In this document: positions 1 to 8,377 of the stretch, one piece after another | Position numbering within the stretch: the first letter of the stretch is position 1 | Layout of the letters: each line of letters begins with the position of its first letter | Assembly (NCBI GenBank): GCA_910580195.1 | Contig: CAJTWA010000021.1 | Span: forward strand, 5,529 to 69,528 | Source of the DNA: an uncultured Lachnospiraceae bacterium | GTDB lineage: Bacteria > Bacillota > Clostridia > Lachnospirales > Lachnospiraceae | DNA length: 64,000 bases | Direction: 5' to 3' | The notes under the pieces: generated by a model | Databases searched by the model: none | What the model was told of the DNA's origin: nothing | The model's input: the letters and a program-made list of their open reading frames with translations, nothing else | Position numbers and translations under genes: made by a program

Positions 1-473
1 TCCTCAAAAGTATCGTGCTCAAAATTGTAAACGGTAATTTGCTGTTTCACAGGATCAACAATCCAATATTCCCTGACGCCTGCCGTCCTGTATTTGAATA
101 ATTTTTTATTGTAATCCATCGGGCGGCTGGAAGGGGACACAATCTCTGCTATCCAATCTGGCGCGCCTTTGCAGCCTTCCTCGGTGAGTTTGTTTTTATC
201 GCAGATGACAGAAATATCAGGCTCAAGGTAAATACTGCCGTCACCATTTAGGTATACTGCAAAGGGTGAAGGGTATACCTCACAATCTCCGATGTTCCTT
301 CCAATATAGTCCCTGATCCGGAAAGATAGTTCCATCACAAGCCTTTGGTGGAGCCTGCTGGGTGTTGCCATCAGGTATAATTCACCGTCAATCAATTCTG
401 CCCTCTGCCCATCCGGCAGATGGTAGATATCTTCTATGGTAGAATAGGTTAATTTTTTTGCTGCTGCATCCAT
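1..473 (-). CDS. Uma2-family (DUF820) putative endonuclease, 3' end cut by window edge
   Basis: The minus-strand frame opens at ATG 473-471 behind a good AAGGAAGG ribosome site and runs off the left edge without a stop. About 157 residues are visible. The translation has the Uma2/DUF820 pattern: a GELYLM segment near the start, then EPDISVICD, then PDWIAEIVSPSS, then REYWIVDP. Family members have a PD-(D/E)XK fold and are annotated as putative restriction endonucleases, usually without proven function. The D...E(I/L)V core (PDISV, PDWIAEIV) looks intact in what can be seen. It is divergent from the surface-protein gene at 875. Confidence 0.82.
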   Translation of the reverse strand, partial: MDAAAKKLTYSTIEDIYHLPDGQRAELIDGELYLMATPSRLHQRLVMELSFRIRDYIGRNIGDCEVYPSPFAVYLNGDGSIYLEPDISVICDKNKLTEEGCKGAPDWIAEIVSPSSRPMDYNKKLFKYRTAGVREYWIVDPVKQQITVYNFEHDTFE

Positions 474-773
474 CCAATCACCTTCCTTTTGCATATTATA
501 TCGTGTATGTATAGATGCTGCAAGTTATTTTATCCAGTATGAAGCCCATGGTCCAGCCATGCATATGGGGGAAATGGTTTCCGTATAAAATTTCATCAGG
601 TTTATGCCGGTGTACCGTCTGGCTTATATTCAGGCAGCACACTAGCTTGTTTTGCCCTTCTAAAAGTCCAAGTATTGGTTTTATCCAAAATCTTAATAAC
701 AAATCTCTTTTTAAATAGTCAGCACTATTTTGTGCAATATTCACAAATAATTTAAAATTTTCCCCCAAAAACC
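474..773. other. Intergenic, no convincing gene
   Basis: About 400 bp separate the Uma2-like gene from the surface-protein gene. The only open frames here (for example 496-768 on the minus strand, TTG start) lack a convincing ribosome site and recognisable family features. The right end carries the promoter described separately. Confidence 0.5.
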
Positions 774-800
774 TTGCAATTTTTCGGGGGGGGGTATAAT
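774..800 (+). promoter_or_regulatory. Promoter with a nine-G spacer tract (candidate phase switch)
   Basis: TTGCAA (774-779) and a perfect TATAAT (795-800) are separated by 15 bp, and the last nine spacer bases (786-794) are all G. A 15-bp spacer is short for a sigma-70/SigA promoter, and adding two G would give the optimal 17. Homopolymers in a promoter spacer are a known way of switching surface proteins by slipped-strand mispairing. The gene 75 bp downstream encodes a secreted surface protein. The switching role is inferred. Confidence 0.6.
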
Positions 801-874
801 GAATCGTGAGCCATAACTATAAAAACACATGGGGAAACAGATAGCATAACTATCTGGGAAACAGGAGGAGTTCT

Positions 875-1975
875 ATGAAGAAAAGGTATTTATCCTTATT
901 TTTGGCAGCAGTCCTATCGCTAGGCCAAATTGTAGGGACAGTGCAGCCAGCCCAAGCATCAGGAATTACGGAAGAAACTGGGCTGCTGGAGCAGCAAGAA
1001 GAAGACACGCCGGCAGAAGAGGCAGGGCAGAAGGAACTGGAGGGGCAGGCAGCGCTGCCAGAGAATCAGGCAGATAATGAAGAAACCGGGCAGGAAGGCC
1101 AGACAGGCCAAACCCAGACAGAAGAAAATGTGCAGATAGGGCCAGACGGCCAAACAGGCCCATCCCAACCAGCAGGAAATGAGGAAATGGAACCAGAAAG
1201 CCCAGCCAATACAAAGCAGGCAGAAGAAAACGGGCAGGAAGAACAAGAAAGCCAAGCAGGTCAAGACAAGCTGGAAGAAAATGAAGGGAACCAGCCAGAA
1301 AACCAGCCTAATATGGAAGAACCAGAGGAAAACCAACAAGAAGAAATAAATCAGCTTGATGGAAATGGACAGGCAGAATCCGGGCAGCCGGCAGGAAATG
1401 AGGAGGCCAAGCCGAAAAAACGGCAAGAAGGACAGCTTCCAGCAGAGGAACAAGAAGGGCAGGAGGAAAGCGCGCAGGAACTGTTTATGCAGCCGGTACA
1501 GCCAGAAGGGTCGGAACAGGCAGGGCAGGAAAATCAGGTACAGGGGCAGGCAGAGTCTGGGTATCAACCATATTTATATTCCTTTTATCAAGATGAAATT
1601 CATTTATTTCCTTCACAGACCACTAGCATAATGCGAGAAGGCGGGGGTGTATGGAGGAAGGATGGTGCGGAAGATGTGCCATTGATTATCACGGATGTAA
1701 AGGTTCAAAGTGGAAGTGAAGACTTGATATCCGCAGAATCGTTCCAGTGGGAAGAAGGAGGAAGTGGATGGCGTCTTTCACCAAAGAAGCAAGGAAAAGC
1801 AGAAGTGATGCTCACATGTGGGACAGATGGGACGGTAACTTCTGGGGATGCTACATCCATCCAGCCTGTAGAAAAAAAATCAGCATTATTATTAGTGAAA
1901 AACGATACAGAATACAGGGCATTGCCACTGATACAGGGACAAATAATGTGCTCCCGGGCGCGTCTGTTACATTGA
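875..1975 (+). CDS. Secreted surface protein, N-terminal part (frame broken at A8)
   Basis: ATG 875 follows AGGAGG with good spacing. The first ~29 residues form a signal peptide (MKKRYLSLFLAAVLSLG, then a likely cut after QAS). Residues ~30-230 are a low-complexity stalk very rich in Glu, Gln, Gly, Asn and Pro. From ~235 the sequence becomes folded and Ig-like. The frame ends at 1975 after about 30 unlikely-looking residues, while the continuation of the protein is open in the -1 frame. A one-base slip in the A8 run at 1872-1879 would join the two into a protein of about 1325 residues. It is either a frameshift pseudogene, an OFF-phase allele, or a gene expressed by slippage. No LPXTG motif is seen in either part, so how it is anchored is unknown. 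Confidence 0.75.
   Translation: MKKRYLSLFLAAVLSLGQIVGTVQPAQASGITEETGLLEQQEEDTPAEEAGQKELEGQAALPENQADNEETGQEGQTGQTQTEENVQIGPDGQTGPSQPAGNEEMEPESPANTKQAEENGQEEQESQAGQDKLEENEGNQPENQPNMEEPEENQQEEINQLDGNGQAESGQPAGNEEAKPKKRQEGQLPAEEQEGQEESAQELFMQPVQPEGSEQAGQENQVQGQAESGYQPYLYSFYQDEIHLFPSQTTSIMREGGGVWRKDGAEDVPLIITDVKVQSGSEDLISAESFQWEEGGSGWRLSPKKQGKAEVMLTCGTDGTVTSGDATSIQPVEKKSALLLVKNDTEYRALPLIQGQIMCSRARLLH
1872..1879 (+). repeat. A8 homopolymer at the frame break
   Basis: Eight consecutive A occur inside codons GAA AAA AAA. Upstream reading is in frame with 875. The correct continuation (ISIIIS...) is in the -1 frame and begins at 1879. A ninth A would restore one continuous frame. A8-A9 runs are also prone to transcriptional slippage. 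Confidence 0.7.
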
Positions 1976-4851
1976 AAGCAGATGTGTATGTAGATACTGA
2001 CGACGATTATGGCCAAAAAGCCGATGATGTAGATGTTATCTGGAAGGCAGAAGTGGAATCCACAGGCCTTAACCTGCAGGAGAAAACGCTCAAGCCAGGA
2101 GAAGGTTTTCAGGTTCAGGTGCCAGAGGACGGGGAGGATTGGTACAGTATCAAAGTAACTGCCCAAGTAAAAGATGGGGACGGAATAGCCGCATCCGCGG
2201 AAAATTATTTGTATGTTACTAATGAATATTACGTATTGGACTTAAATGCTTCGGAAGGGATTGAAGAGCTATGGATTGGGCAGGAAGGAACCATAGAACC
2301 CGTATTATACCATTATGTGAAAGGCAAGAAAGAACCAGAAATAGTAAAAACTGCTCAGTACCAGTTTAGTTATGAAGAAGGGGATTTTGAAATTAGGAAA
2401 GGCAGCAAGCTAATAGAGGGCAGTGCCTTGCAAGATGGGGGTGTCTTTACATTAAAAAGGCTGAAAAATACCTATCATGGAATAAACATAGCAATATCTT
2501 TAGATGGAAATGTTATATTATATCAGCAAATATCTTTCCAACAGAAAAATTATGGTGATAGTTCTATTGAAGGGGGCACTAATAAATATGAAACCTATAT
2601 TTATGTAGATGATGAGAATCCGGAAGAAAATACTGTAAGTCCGGCCTTTACGGTAAATACCGAAAAACTGGCCGGTGAATATCAGGTTGCATGGGAATTG
2701 CTGGTTGGGCAGACAGCTGTGCCAGACGACAAGAAAATATATCAGGTAAGCGGAGAGAAAAGTGAAACTATTACGATTACTGACGTAAAAGCATTACAGG
2801 AAGCCTTTACAGCAGCGCAGGAATCCGCTGGAGAAGAGGAATATGTAGAATGTCGTATTCGGGCGATTATATCAGCAGGGGGCGAAGAACAAACCAGTTT
2901 GTCTAAATCTATTTATTTTAGGACGCCATATTATGAATTGGATGATGATGACTGGGAAGTGATAGAAGGCTCAGCCCTTACTTATAAAGACAAGAAAATT
3001 GCAGTTTATGCAGAAAATAAAGATTACCCTGATGGGAATAGCATTACACTTGCTATTAAGGATATCCAAGTGGCTCAGCAAAGCCCGGATTCTGAAACTG
3101 CAAGTTCCAATGTATTTACGGTAAAGCAAGAAGGGAATGATATCAAGGTAATTGCTGAAAATTGTGGGACAGCGACGTTGGAATATACTGTAATTCTGCC
3201 TTATGGAGGGGAAAAGAAATTTACCCTAGAGAAAACAGTGGTACAGCATATCTACCAATGTAATGTATGGACAAGCACAGGAAACAGCTACTTGCTGCCA
3301 AATGAAGAATTGAAACTGGAATCGGAAGTATGGCATAAATATTATGACGCGGCATTAAAGGATGCAGTCTGGGAGAAACTAGATGCTGGAGAGTATACCG
3401 TTTCATATCAGAGCCGTAGTGAAGAAATTGTTTCTGTAACGCAGGATGGAACTGTAAAAGCGAAGGGGCAGAGTGGTACAGAAACAAGTATAGATGTGAC
3501 ATGGAAAATCCCGCAAGGTAAAGAGGTACTTGAAAGGAGCAGTTCCATATGGATTATGATAGAAGACAGTTATACTCAGGTATCTGCAAAACCACTCACA
3601 GTAGCCCCCGGGGAAACGGTAGAAAAGATTGCATGTGAATGGAAAAAATTCGATTTAGAGCACAAGGACGGCGTAGCAGAAGTAGGCGATATCACCTATC
3701 AGCTAAATTCTACGGATAGGAACATTAAAATCAACGAAGCCCGTACAGGGTTTACAGTAGCTCCAGACGCACAAGACGGAAAGAAGATAAGGATTTGGAT
3801 TAGTGCAATAAAGACAAATAAAAACGGAATGGAGTCACGTGCAAACGGAACATTTTTCCTAAACATCTGCCAGCACAATTTCACCCAGAAATCCATAATC
3901 CCAGCCACCTGCACCAAAGCAGGCAGCCGGACATTGGAGTGCAGCAAATGCCACACTGTAACGAAGACAGAAACCGTCCCAGCCACCGGCCATAAAGCAG
4001 GGAACTGGGCAACCACAAAAGCCGCCACTTGTACCGCAGCAGGGACCCAAACCCAGAAATGCACCTCCTGCGGCACAGTTATGGATACCAAAGAACTTCC
4101 AGCCACCGGCCATAAAGCAGGGAACTGGGCAACCACAAAAGCCGCCACCTGCACCGCAGCAGGGATCCAAACCCAGAAATGCACCTCCTGCGGAACCGTT
4201 GTAGGCACAAAGGAAATCCCCGCTGACGGACATTCCTTCGGCGCATGGAAACAGACCAAAGCGCCAACTGCATTAAAGAAAGGGATAAAAACAAGAACCT
4301 GCAGTGTCTGCAAGGCAAAAGAAACACAGGAAACCAAGAAACTGAAAGCAATTATCAAGCTAAACGCAACATCCATCCCATTGCAGGTAAAGAAATCCAC
4401 CACAGCCGTAAAGGTAACTTCCATGGCAAAAGGGGATTCCATTAAATCATGGAAGAGCAGCAAGCCTAAGATTGCTTCTGTAACCTCCAAAGGGAAAATC
4501 ACCGGCAAAAAAGTAGGCACAGCAAAAATCAAAGTAACCTTAAAGAGCAACATTTCCGCCACCGTAACCGTAAAGGTGCAGAAAAAAGCAGTTACCACCA
4601 AGAAACTGGCTGTAACAGGCAAGTCCATCAAGAAGAATAAGCTTACCCTGAAACGGAAAAAGAGCGTAACCTTAAAAGTAACCCGGACGCCAGTCACCAG
4701 CACAGAAAAAATCACCTACAAATCTTCCAATAACAAGATAGCCACCGTATCAAAGAAAGGGAAAATCACAGCGAAAAAAGCCGGGAAAGCCAAAATCACA
4801 GTAAAATCTGGCAAAAAGAAAGTAACCATCCACGTAACAGTAAAGAAATAA
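1879..4851 (+). CDS. Secreted surface protein, C-terminal part: Ig-like modules, Cys repeats, two Big_2 domains
   Basis: This is the continuation of the gene at 875 in the -1 frame, about 990 residues; the frame itself is open from 1747. Residues run through several beta-rich Ig-like modules, for example NNVLPGASVTLKADVYV. Around 3870-4330 come four repeats of about 40 residues with paired CxxC motifs (CSKC, CTSC, CTSC, CSVC), two of them almost identical. The end (about 4350-4850) holds two bacterial Ig-like group 2 (Big_2) domains with the marks SWKSSKPKIASV and TYKSSNNKIATV, each followed by GKIT and K-rich strands. Such proteins are adhesin-like and cell-surface located. No separate ribosome site supports independent translation of this part. 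Confidence 0.72.
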   Translation: MSIIISEKRYRIQGIATDTGTNNVLPGASVTLKADVYVDTDDDYGQKADDVDVIWKAEVESTGLNLQEKTLKPGEGFQVQVPEDGEDWYSIKVTAQVKDGDGIAASAENYLYVTNEYYVLDLNASEGIEELWIGQEGTIEPVLYHYVKGKKEPEIVKTAQYQFSYEEGDFEIRKGSKLIEGSALQDGGVFTLKRLKNTYHGINIAISLDGNVILYQQISFQQKNYGDSSIEGGTNKYETYIYVDDENPEENTVSPAFTVNTEKLAGEYQVAWELLVGQTAVPDDKKIYQVSGEKSETITITDVKALQEAFTAAQESAGEEEYVECRIRAIISAGGEEQTSLSKSIYFRTPYYELDDDDWEVIEGSALTYKDKKIAVYAENKDYPDGNSITLAIKDIQVAQQSPDSETASSNVFTVKQEGNDIKVIAENCGTATLEYTVILPYGGEKKFTLEKTVVQHIYQCNVWTSTGNSYLLPNEELKLESEVWHKYYDAALKDAVWEKLDAGEYTVSYQSRSEEIVSVTQDGTVKAKGQSGTETSIDVTWKIPQGKEVLERSSSIWIMIEDSYTQVSAKPLTVAPGETVEKIACEWKKFDLEHKDGVAEVGDITYQLNSTDRNIKINEARTGFTVAPDAQDGKKIRIWISAIKTNKNGMESRANGTFFLNICQHNFTQKSIIPATCTKAGSRTLECSKCHTVTKTETVPATGHKAGNWATTKAATCTAAGTQTQKCTSCGTVMDTKELPATGHKAGNWATTKAATCTAAGIQTQKCTSCGTVVGTKEIPADGHSFGAWKQTKAPTALKKGIKTRTCSVCKAKETQETKKLKAIIKLNATSIPLQVKKSTTAVKVTSMAKGDSIKSWKSSKPKIASVTSKGKITGKKVGTAKIKVTLKSNISATVTVKVQKKAVTTKKLAVTGKSIKKNKLTLKRKKSVTLKVTRTPVTSTEKITYKSSNNKIATVSKKGKITAKKAGKAKITVKSGKKKVTIHVTVKK
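3979..4218 (+). repeat. Two near-identical 120-bp in-frame repeats
   Basis: Units begin at 3979 and 4099, and each encodes a 40-residue CxxC module (ATGHKAGNW ... CTSCGTV). They differ at only a few positions, so copy number could change by recombination. Confidence 0.8.
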
Positions 4852-4903
4852 GCATCAATAGTAAGAAAAGGCCAAACATTATCTCAAAGAACCCATATTT
4901 GTA

Positions 4904-4949
4904 AAAAGGTGCAAGCCCCGTTGGAATTCCAAAGAGCTTTGCACCTTTT
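4904..4949 (+). terminator. Rho-independent terminator after the surface protein
   Basis: AAAAGGTGCAA (4904-4914) pairs perfectly with TTGCACCTTTT (4939-4949). The loop is 24 nt and the stem ends in a T-rich tail. The A-rich left arm means it could also work on the opposite strand. Confidence 0.7.
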
Positions 4950-5020
4950 CCTTATGATGTGAATATTACAGCAACACATTTATCTAAATATGCTGCTACA
5001 ATAGTACTATTTTCAAAAAT

Positions 5021-5069
5021 AAACAGTATATAACACTTGACAACAGTTCAATACTGTTATATACTGTTT
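5021..5069 (+). promoter_or_regulatory. Promoter with overlapping palindromic operator for the GntR operon
   Basis: TTGACA (5037-5042), a 17-bp spacer and TATACT (5060-5065) make a strong promoter. A perfect 14-bp inverted repeat, AAACAGTATATAAC (5021-5034) and GTTATATACTGTTT (5056-5069), brackets it. Inside, AACAGT (5042-5047) and ACTGTT (5053-5058) form a second palindrome. The layout fits autorepression by the GntR protein encoded just downstream. Confidence 0.8.
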
Positions 5070-5098
5070 CAAACAAGAAGAAAGGGTTGGGCAGAAAT

Positions 5099-5470
5099 AT
5101 GAACATCATTATAAATGGTTCCTTAATGGTTCCAATCTACGAGCAGATTGTAGATCAGGTTAAGGCACTAATCCGCAATGGGGAACTGCAGGAAAATGAT
5201 AACCTGCCCTCTGTCCGTGCCTTGTCCAAGGAACTGAAAATCAGCGCCCTGACGGTAAAAAAGGCATATGACAGCTTGGAGGCAGAAGGCTTTACGGTGA
5301 CTGTCCATGGGAAAGGGACTTATGTAGCGGCAACGAATAAGGAGCTTTTGCTGGAGGAGCAGAAGAAGGAACTGGAAACAGATTTAGAATTGGCAATTTT
5401 AAAAGGCAGGAGATATGGAATCAGCGACGAAGATATCAGGAGCCTGTTTGAATTGATTTTGGAGGGATGA
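5099..5470 (+). CDS. GntR-family transcriptional regulator (YtrA type)
   Basis: This short GntR regulator has about 123 residues. The N-terminal winged helix is seen as PIYEQIVDQVKALI ... LPSVRALSKELKISALTVKKAYDSLEAEGF, then the wing VTVHGKGTYVA. The C-terminal tail of ~40 residues is helical and too short for a ligand domain, as in the YtrA subfamily, which typically represses ABC-transporter operons of its own. ATG 5099 is chosen over the in-frame TTG at 5087, which sits directly on the purine-rich ribosome site. It overlaps the ABC ATPase gene by ATGA. The palindromic operator lies over its promoter. Confidence 0.9.
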   Translation: MNIIINGSLMVPIYEQIVDQVKALIRNGELQENDNLPSVRALSKELKISALTVKKAYDSLEAEGFTVTVHGKGTYVAATNKELLLEEQKKELETDLELAILKGRRYGISDEDIRSLFELILEG

Positions 5471-6321
5471 AAATGTTAAAGATTGAACATTTGAGGAAAC
5501 AATACGGCAATTTCTCCTTAGACTGCACCATGGAGGTTCAGCCGGGGTGCGTGACAGGCCTGATTGGGCCGAACGGTTCAGGGAAAAGCACTACCTTTAA
5601 GGCCATTTTAGGCCTCATCCACATAGACGGCGGCAACGTGGAAATTTTTGGAAAAAACATCGGAGAAATTACCCCAGAGGACAAACAGAAGCTAGGGGTT
5701 GTCCTGTCTGATTCTGGGTTCAGCGGATATCTGGAAGTAAGGGATATTGTACCCGTGCTGGAAAGCCTTTACGGCACATTTGACAAAACATTTTTTTTAC
5801 AGAATATCCAGAGGTTTGGCCTGCCCATGGACAAAAAAATGAAAGATTTTTCTACTGGGATGAAGGCCAAATTAAAAGTCCTTGCAGCCATTTCCCATAA
5901 AGCAAAGCTGCTGATACTGGATGAACCCACCGTTGGCCTTGACGTGGTGGCAAGGGATGAAATGCTGGAACTGCTGCGGGAATTCATGGAAGGGGACGAA
6001 GAACGTTCCATTTTGATTAGTTCCCATATTTCCGGGGATTTAGAAACCTTGTGCGATGACCTCTATATGATACATGAAGGGAAAATTGTCCTGCATGAAG
6101 ACACCGACGTGCTGCTGGGCAGTTACGCTTTGCTCAAGGTGAACCCCAGCCAATACGCAGAGCTAGATAAGCGCTACATCCTCCGCCGGAGGAAGGAAAG
6201 CTTCGGCTATAGCTGCCTGACAGACCAGAAGCAGTACTATCTGGACAATTACCCGCAGATTGCCATAGAAAAAGGCAGCGTTGACGAAGTAATTTCCATG
6301 ACCGTACGGGGTGAAGCATAA
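5467..6321 (+). CDS. ABC transporter ATP-binding protein
   Basis: This is a complete ABC ATPase of 284 residues. Walker A is GPNGSGKST at ~34-42, the signature is degenerate (STGMKAKLK), Walker B is LLILDEP followed by the D-loop TVGLD, and the H-loop is SSHI. The last ~70 residues are a C-terminal extension typical of ABC-2 exporter ATPases. It is translationally coupled to the GntR gene (ATGA overlap) and followed by the membrane subunit at 6415. The substrate is unknown; this operon type often responds to cell-envelope stress or peptide antibiotics. Confidence 0.93.
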   Translation: MKMLKIEHLRKQYGNFSLDCTMEVQPGCVTGLIGPNGSGKSTTFKAILGLIHIDGGNVEIFGKNIGEITPEDKQKLGVVLSDSGFSGYLEVRDIVPVLESLYGTFDKTFFLQNIQRFGLPMDKKMKDFSTGMKAKLKVLAAISHKAKLLILDEPTVGLDVVARDEMLELLREFMEGDEERSILISSHISGDLETLCDDLYMIHEGKIVLHEDTDVLLGSYALLKVNPSQYAELDKRYILRRRKESFGYSCLTDQKQYYLDNYPQIAIEKGSVDEVISMTVRGEA

Positions 6322-6414
6322 AAGCCCTGTATGGGCTGGGTAATGCCCAGCGGGCAGGCTGCAGAGCTCAGCTAAGAATATAGGAAAATATTGATAGAAA
6401 GGTGTTTGCAGAAT

Positions 6415-7068
6415 ATGAAAGGCTTATTAATTAAAGATATCAAACTTTTAGTAAAACAGCAGAGATTTTTTTCATCCATAATATTTATTGCAGTGGTTCT
6501 TACCGTGGTAACGGATAACCCTTCTTTTATTGTCGGATACATGACGTTTATTGGTTCATCTTTTACCTTAAGCAGCATTACCTATGATGAATTTGACAAC
6601 GGAAATGCTTTCCTGTTTTCCCTGCCTATTACAAGGCGCATGTATACAAAAGAGAAATACAGCTTTGCACTGATACTGGGAGGAGGGTTCTGGGTATTCT
6701 CAACGGCGCTTGCAGCAGCTGTGGGGGAAATGAAGCAAATGGCCTCCATTGGGGATACCCTGATAATTTCATGCATGATCCTCCCGATTATGCTGGTTAT
6801 GCTGTCTATTATGCTCCCATTCCAGCTAAAATATGGCGGGGAAAAAGGCAGGATTGCAGCAATTGTAATGGTAGGGGGAATATTTATAGCATTTCTTATC
6901 ATGGCAAAGGCTGCCGAGTGGCTGAATATAGATTTGGAAGGGGTGTTCGGCAGCTTCCCAACGATGGATGGCAAGGCAATAGTTGCCGCTGCATTAATTT
7001 TCGCATTTGTAATCCTGCTGATATCAATTAGGGCCAGCATATTCATTATGGAAAAAAAGGAATTTTAA
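6415..7068 (+). CDS. ABC-2 type transporter permease
   Basis: The protein has 217 residues and about six hydrophobic segments. It has the family-like stretch DEFDNGNAFLFSLPITRRMY in the first cytoplasmic loop, seen in ABC-2 permeases paired with GntR/YtrB-like ATPases. ATG 6415 lies 10 nt after AGAAAGGTG; an in-frame TTG at 6391 is less likely. It is the third gene of the 5099-7068 operon and probably forms a homodimer or pairs with the ATPase at 5467. Confidence 0.87.
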   Translation: MKGLLIKDIKLLVKQQRFFSSIIFIAVVLTVVTDNPSFIVGYMTFIGSSFTLSSITYDEFDNGNAFLFSLPITRRMYTKEKYSFALILGGGFWVFSTALAAAVGEMKQMASIGDTLIISCMILPIMLVMLSIMLPFQLKYGGEKGRIAAIVMVGGIFIAFLIMAKAAEWLNIDLEGVFGSFPTMDGKAIVAAALIFAFVILLISIRASIFIMEKKEF

Positions 7069-7103
7069 TTTGAGATAGAATTGCCAGTGTGGGATAAATT
7101 TAG

Positions 7104-7820
7104 TATAATAAAAGAAGCAAGGGAAGAGAGGATAATGTCCCGGGTGAAGGGAAAATTTTTTATGATATCCGGTTTTCAGCATATAATAAGCAGGAAGAGA
7201 TAAAAATCCTTGTCAATATTGAAGCCCAGAAATCATCAGACCCGGGCAGGCTGGGCTACCATTTAGAAAACAGGATCATCTTCTATTTGGCAAGGATGGT
7301 TTCTGCCCAGAAACAGACAGAGTTTTACCACAGTGATTATGATAATTTAAAAAGGGTGCGCAGCATTTGGATTTGCATGGGCAATGGGAAGGATGCTGAT
7401 TCCATTGAGGAGATTAGCCTTAGCAGGAACACTGTATTTGGAAAAATAGAAAATCCATACCAGATAGATTTGATGCAGGGCATTATAATCAATTTGAGGA
7501 GCGGGGAACACTTAAAAGATTCCCAGAATACATTGGTTTCTATGCTGGAAAAATTGCTTTCACAGATGGATGTTGAGGAAAAGAAACGCATTTTGGCAGA
7601 AGAATTTGGGATGGTAATGACGGCTGAACTGGAAGGGAGGATGAAAACAATGTGCAATCTGTCAGAAAATATTGAAGCAAGGGGAATTGAGAAAGGGATA
7701 GAGAAAGAACGTGCGGATGCTATCGGAAGGATGATAAAAGCTGGGGCAACGAAAAAACAGATAGCATCTTACGGCTATACAAATGAGGAATTTGAAGCAG
7801 CCCGGAAGTTATGCATGTGA
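7104..7820 (+). pseudogene. PD-(D/E)XK nuclease-family (transposase-associated) protein, N-terminally truncated
   Basis: The frame is open from just after a TAG at 7101 to the stop at 7820, but there is no start codon or ribosome site before ATG 7287. The conserved part begins around 7131 (NVPGEGKIFYDIRF ... KILVNIEAQ), and EAQ is the E-x-Q half of the nuclease core. Downstream is LGYHLENRIIFYLARMVSAQ, then a helical tail (IEKGIEKERADAIGRMIKAG). This matches the C-terminal three quarters of the PD-(D/E)XK nuclease-family transposase group common in Lachnospiraceae. The start and first nuclease strand appear lost, so I treat it as a remnant. Confidence 0.68.
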
Positions 7821-7878
7821 TGGGAAAGATACCACCCTTAAGCTTGGATAGATTTCCAAGTTTTTTTGGAAAACAGGG

Positions 7879-8059
7879 GGCTTTGTCAATTAAACTGTGT
7901 AAGTAAATAGTCGGAATATTCTCATGGACTGCTTGATTATTGTAACTCGAATTGCCGGAATCCTGTCAAAGCAAGGGTTTCCGCCTTTACAGGATTTTGG
8001 CAATCCGATAAAATCAGAATTGCAGCCTGAACAATTTACACAGTTTAGATGACAAAGCC
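7879..8059. mobile_element. MITE-like element with 24-bp terminal inverted repeats
   Basis: The ends 7879-7902 (GGCTTTGTCA..TAAACTGTGTAA) and 8036-8059 (its reverse complement) match at 22 of 24 positions. The 181-bp body has no gene but holds an internal inverted repeat (ATTGCC..AATCCTGT and ACAGGAT..GGCAAT). Ends of this type occur on IS256-like elements, so it may be an internally deleted derivative. No clear target duplication was found. Confidence 0.7.
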
Positions 8060-8116
8060 TGCCATACCGTGTAGATAGCTGCTATTTTGCAGCAGCCCCT
8101 TTCAGCTTTCATGTGC

Positions 8117-8377
8117 TTATTTCTTCTTCATCCAATTCCGCAACGGATTGACTTCCTTTGCTTTGGCAAGGATATCATCCCCGTTTTGTACCAAATAACT
8201 GCTAAGCTGCTGCAATTCTTCTTTGGAAAAGCCGGAGGACCTTTCTATCAGGCCAGAGGGCACAATCCCTTCGGCATAATCTTTGCCCCGCTCAAAAATG
8301 ACACGTACAATTTTTTTCCCGTCTTTCTGGGGGAGCAGGCCTGTATAGGTCATGCGAAATTCCTGTGGCTGGTTCAT
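8117..8377 (-). CDS. Conserved hypothetical protein, 86 residues
   Basis: ATG at 8377 follows AAGGAGGGA at good spacing on the minus strand, so the longer upstream extension of this frame is rejected. The product starts MNQPQEFRMTYTGLL, has a charged beta-rich first half (KKIVRVIFERGKDYAEG) and a helical second half (SKEELQQLSSYLVQNG), and ends in KKK. I recognise no domain. It is monocistronic, between the MITE-like element and the lipase gene. Confidence 0.72.
   Translation of the reverse strand: MNQPQEFRMTYTGLLPQKDGKKIVRVIFERGKDYAEGIVPSGLIERSSGFSKEELQQLSSYLVQNGDDILAKAKEVNPLRNWMKKK

Noticed and set aside
496..768. Minus-strand frame of 90 codons between the Uma2-like gene and the surface protein
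   Set aside because: TTG start without a proper ribosome site, Trp/His-rich composition and no recognisable family; overlaps the promoter region.
959..1567. Long minus-strand frames opposite the surface protein
   Set aside because: Leu/Phe-rich mirror of the Glu/Gln-rich coding strand; no ribosome site.
3699..4715. 338-codon minus-strand frame opposite the Big_2 region
   Set aside because: Shadow of the Lys/Thr-rich coding frame; its hydrophobicity is a by-product of the opposite strand.
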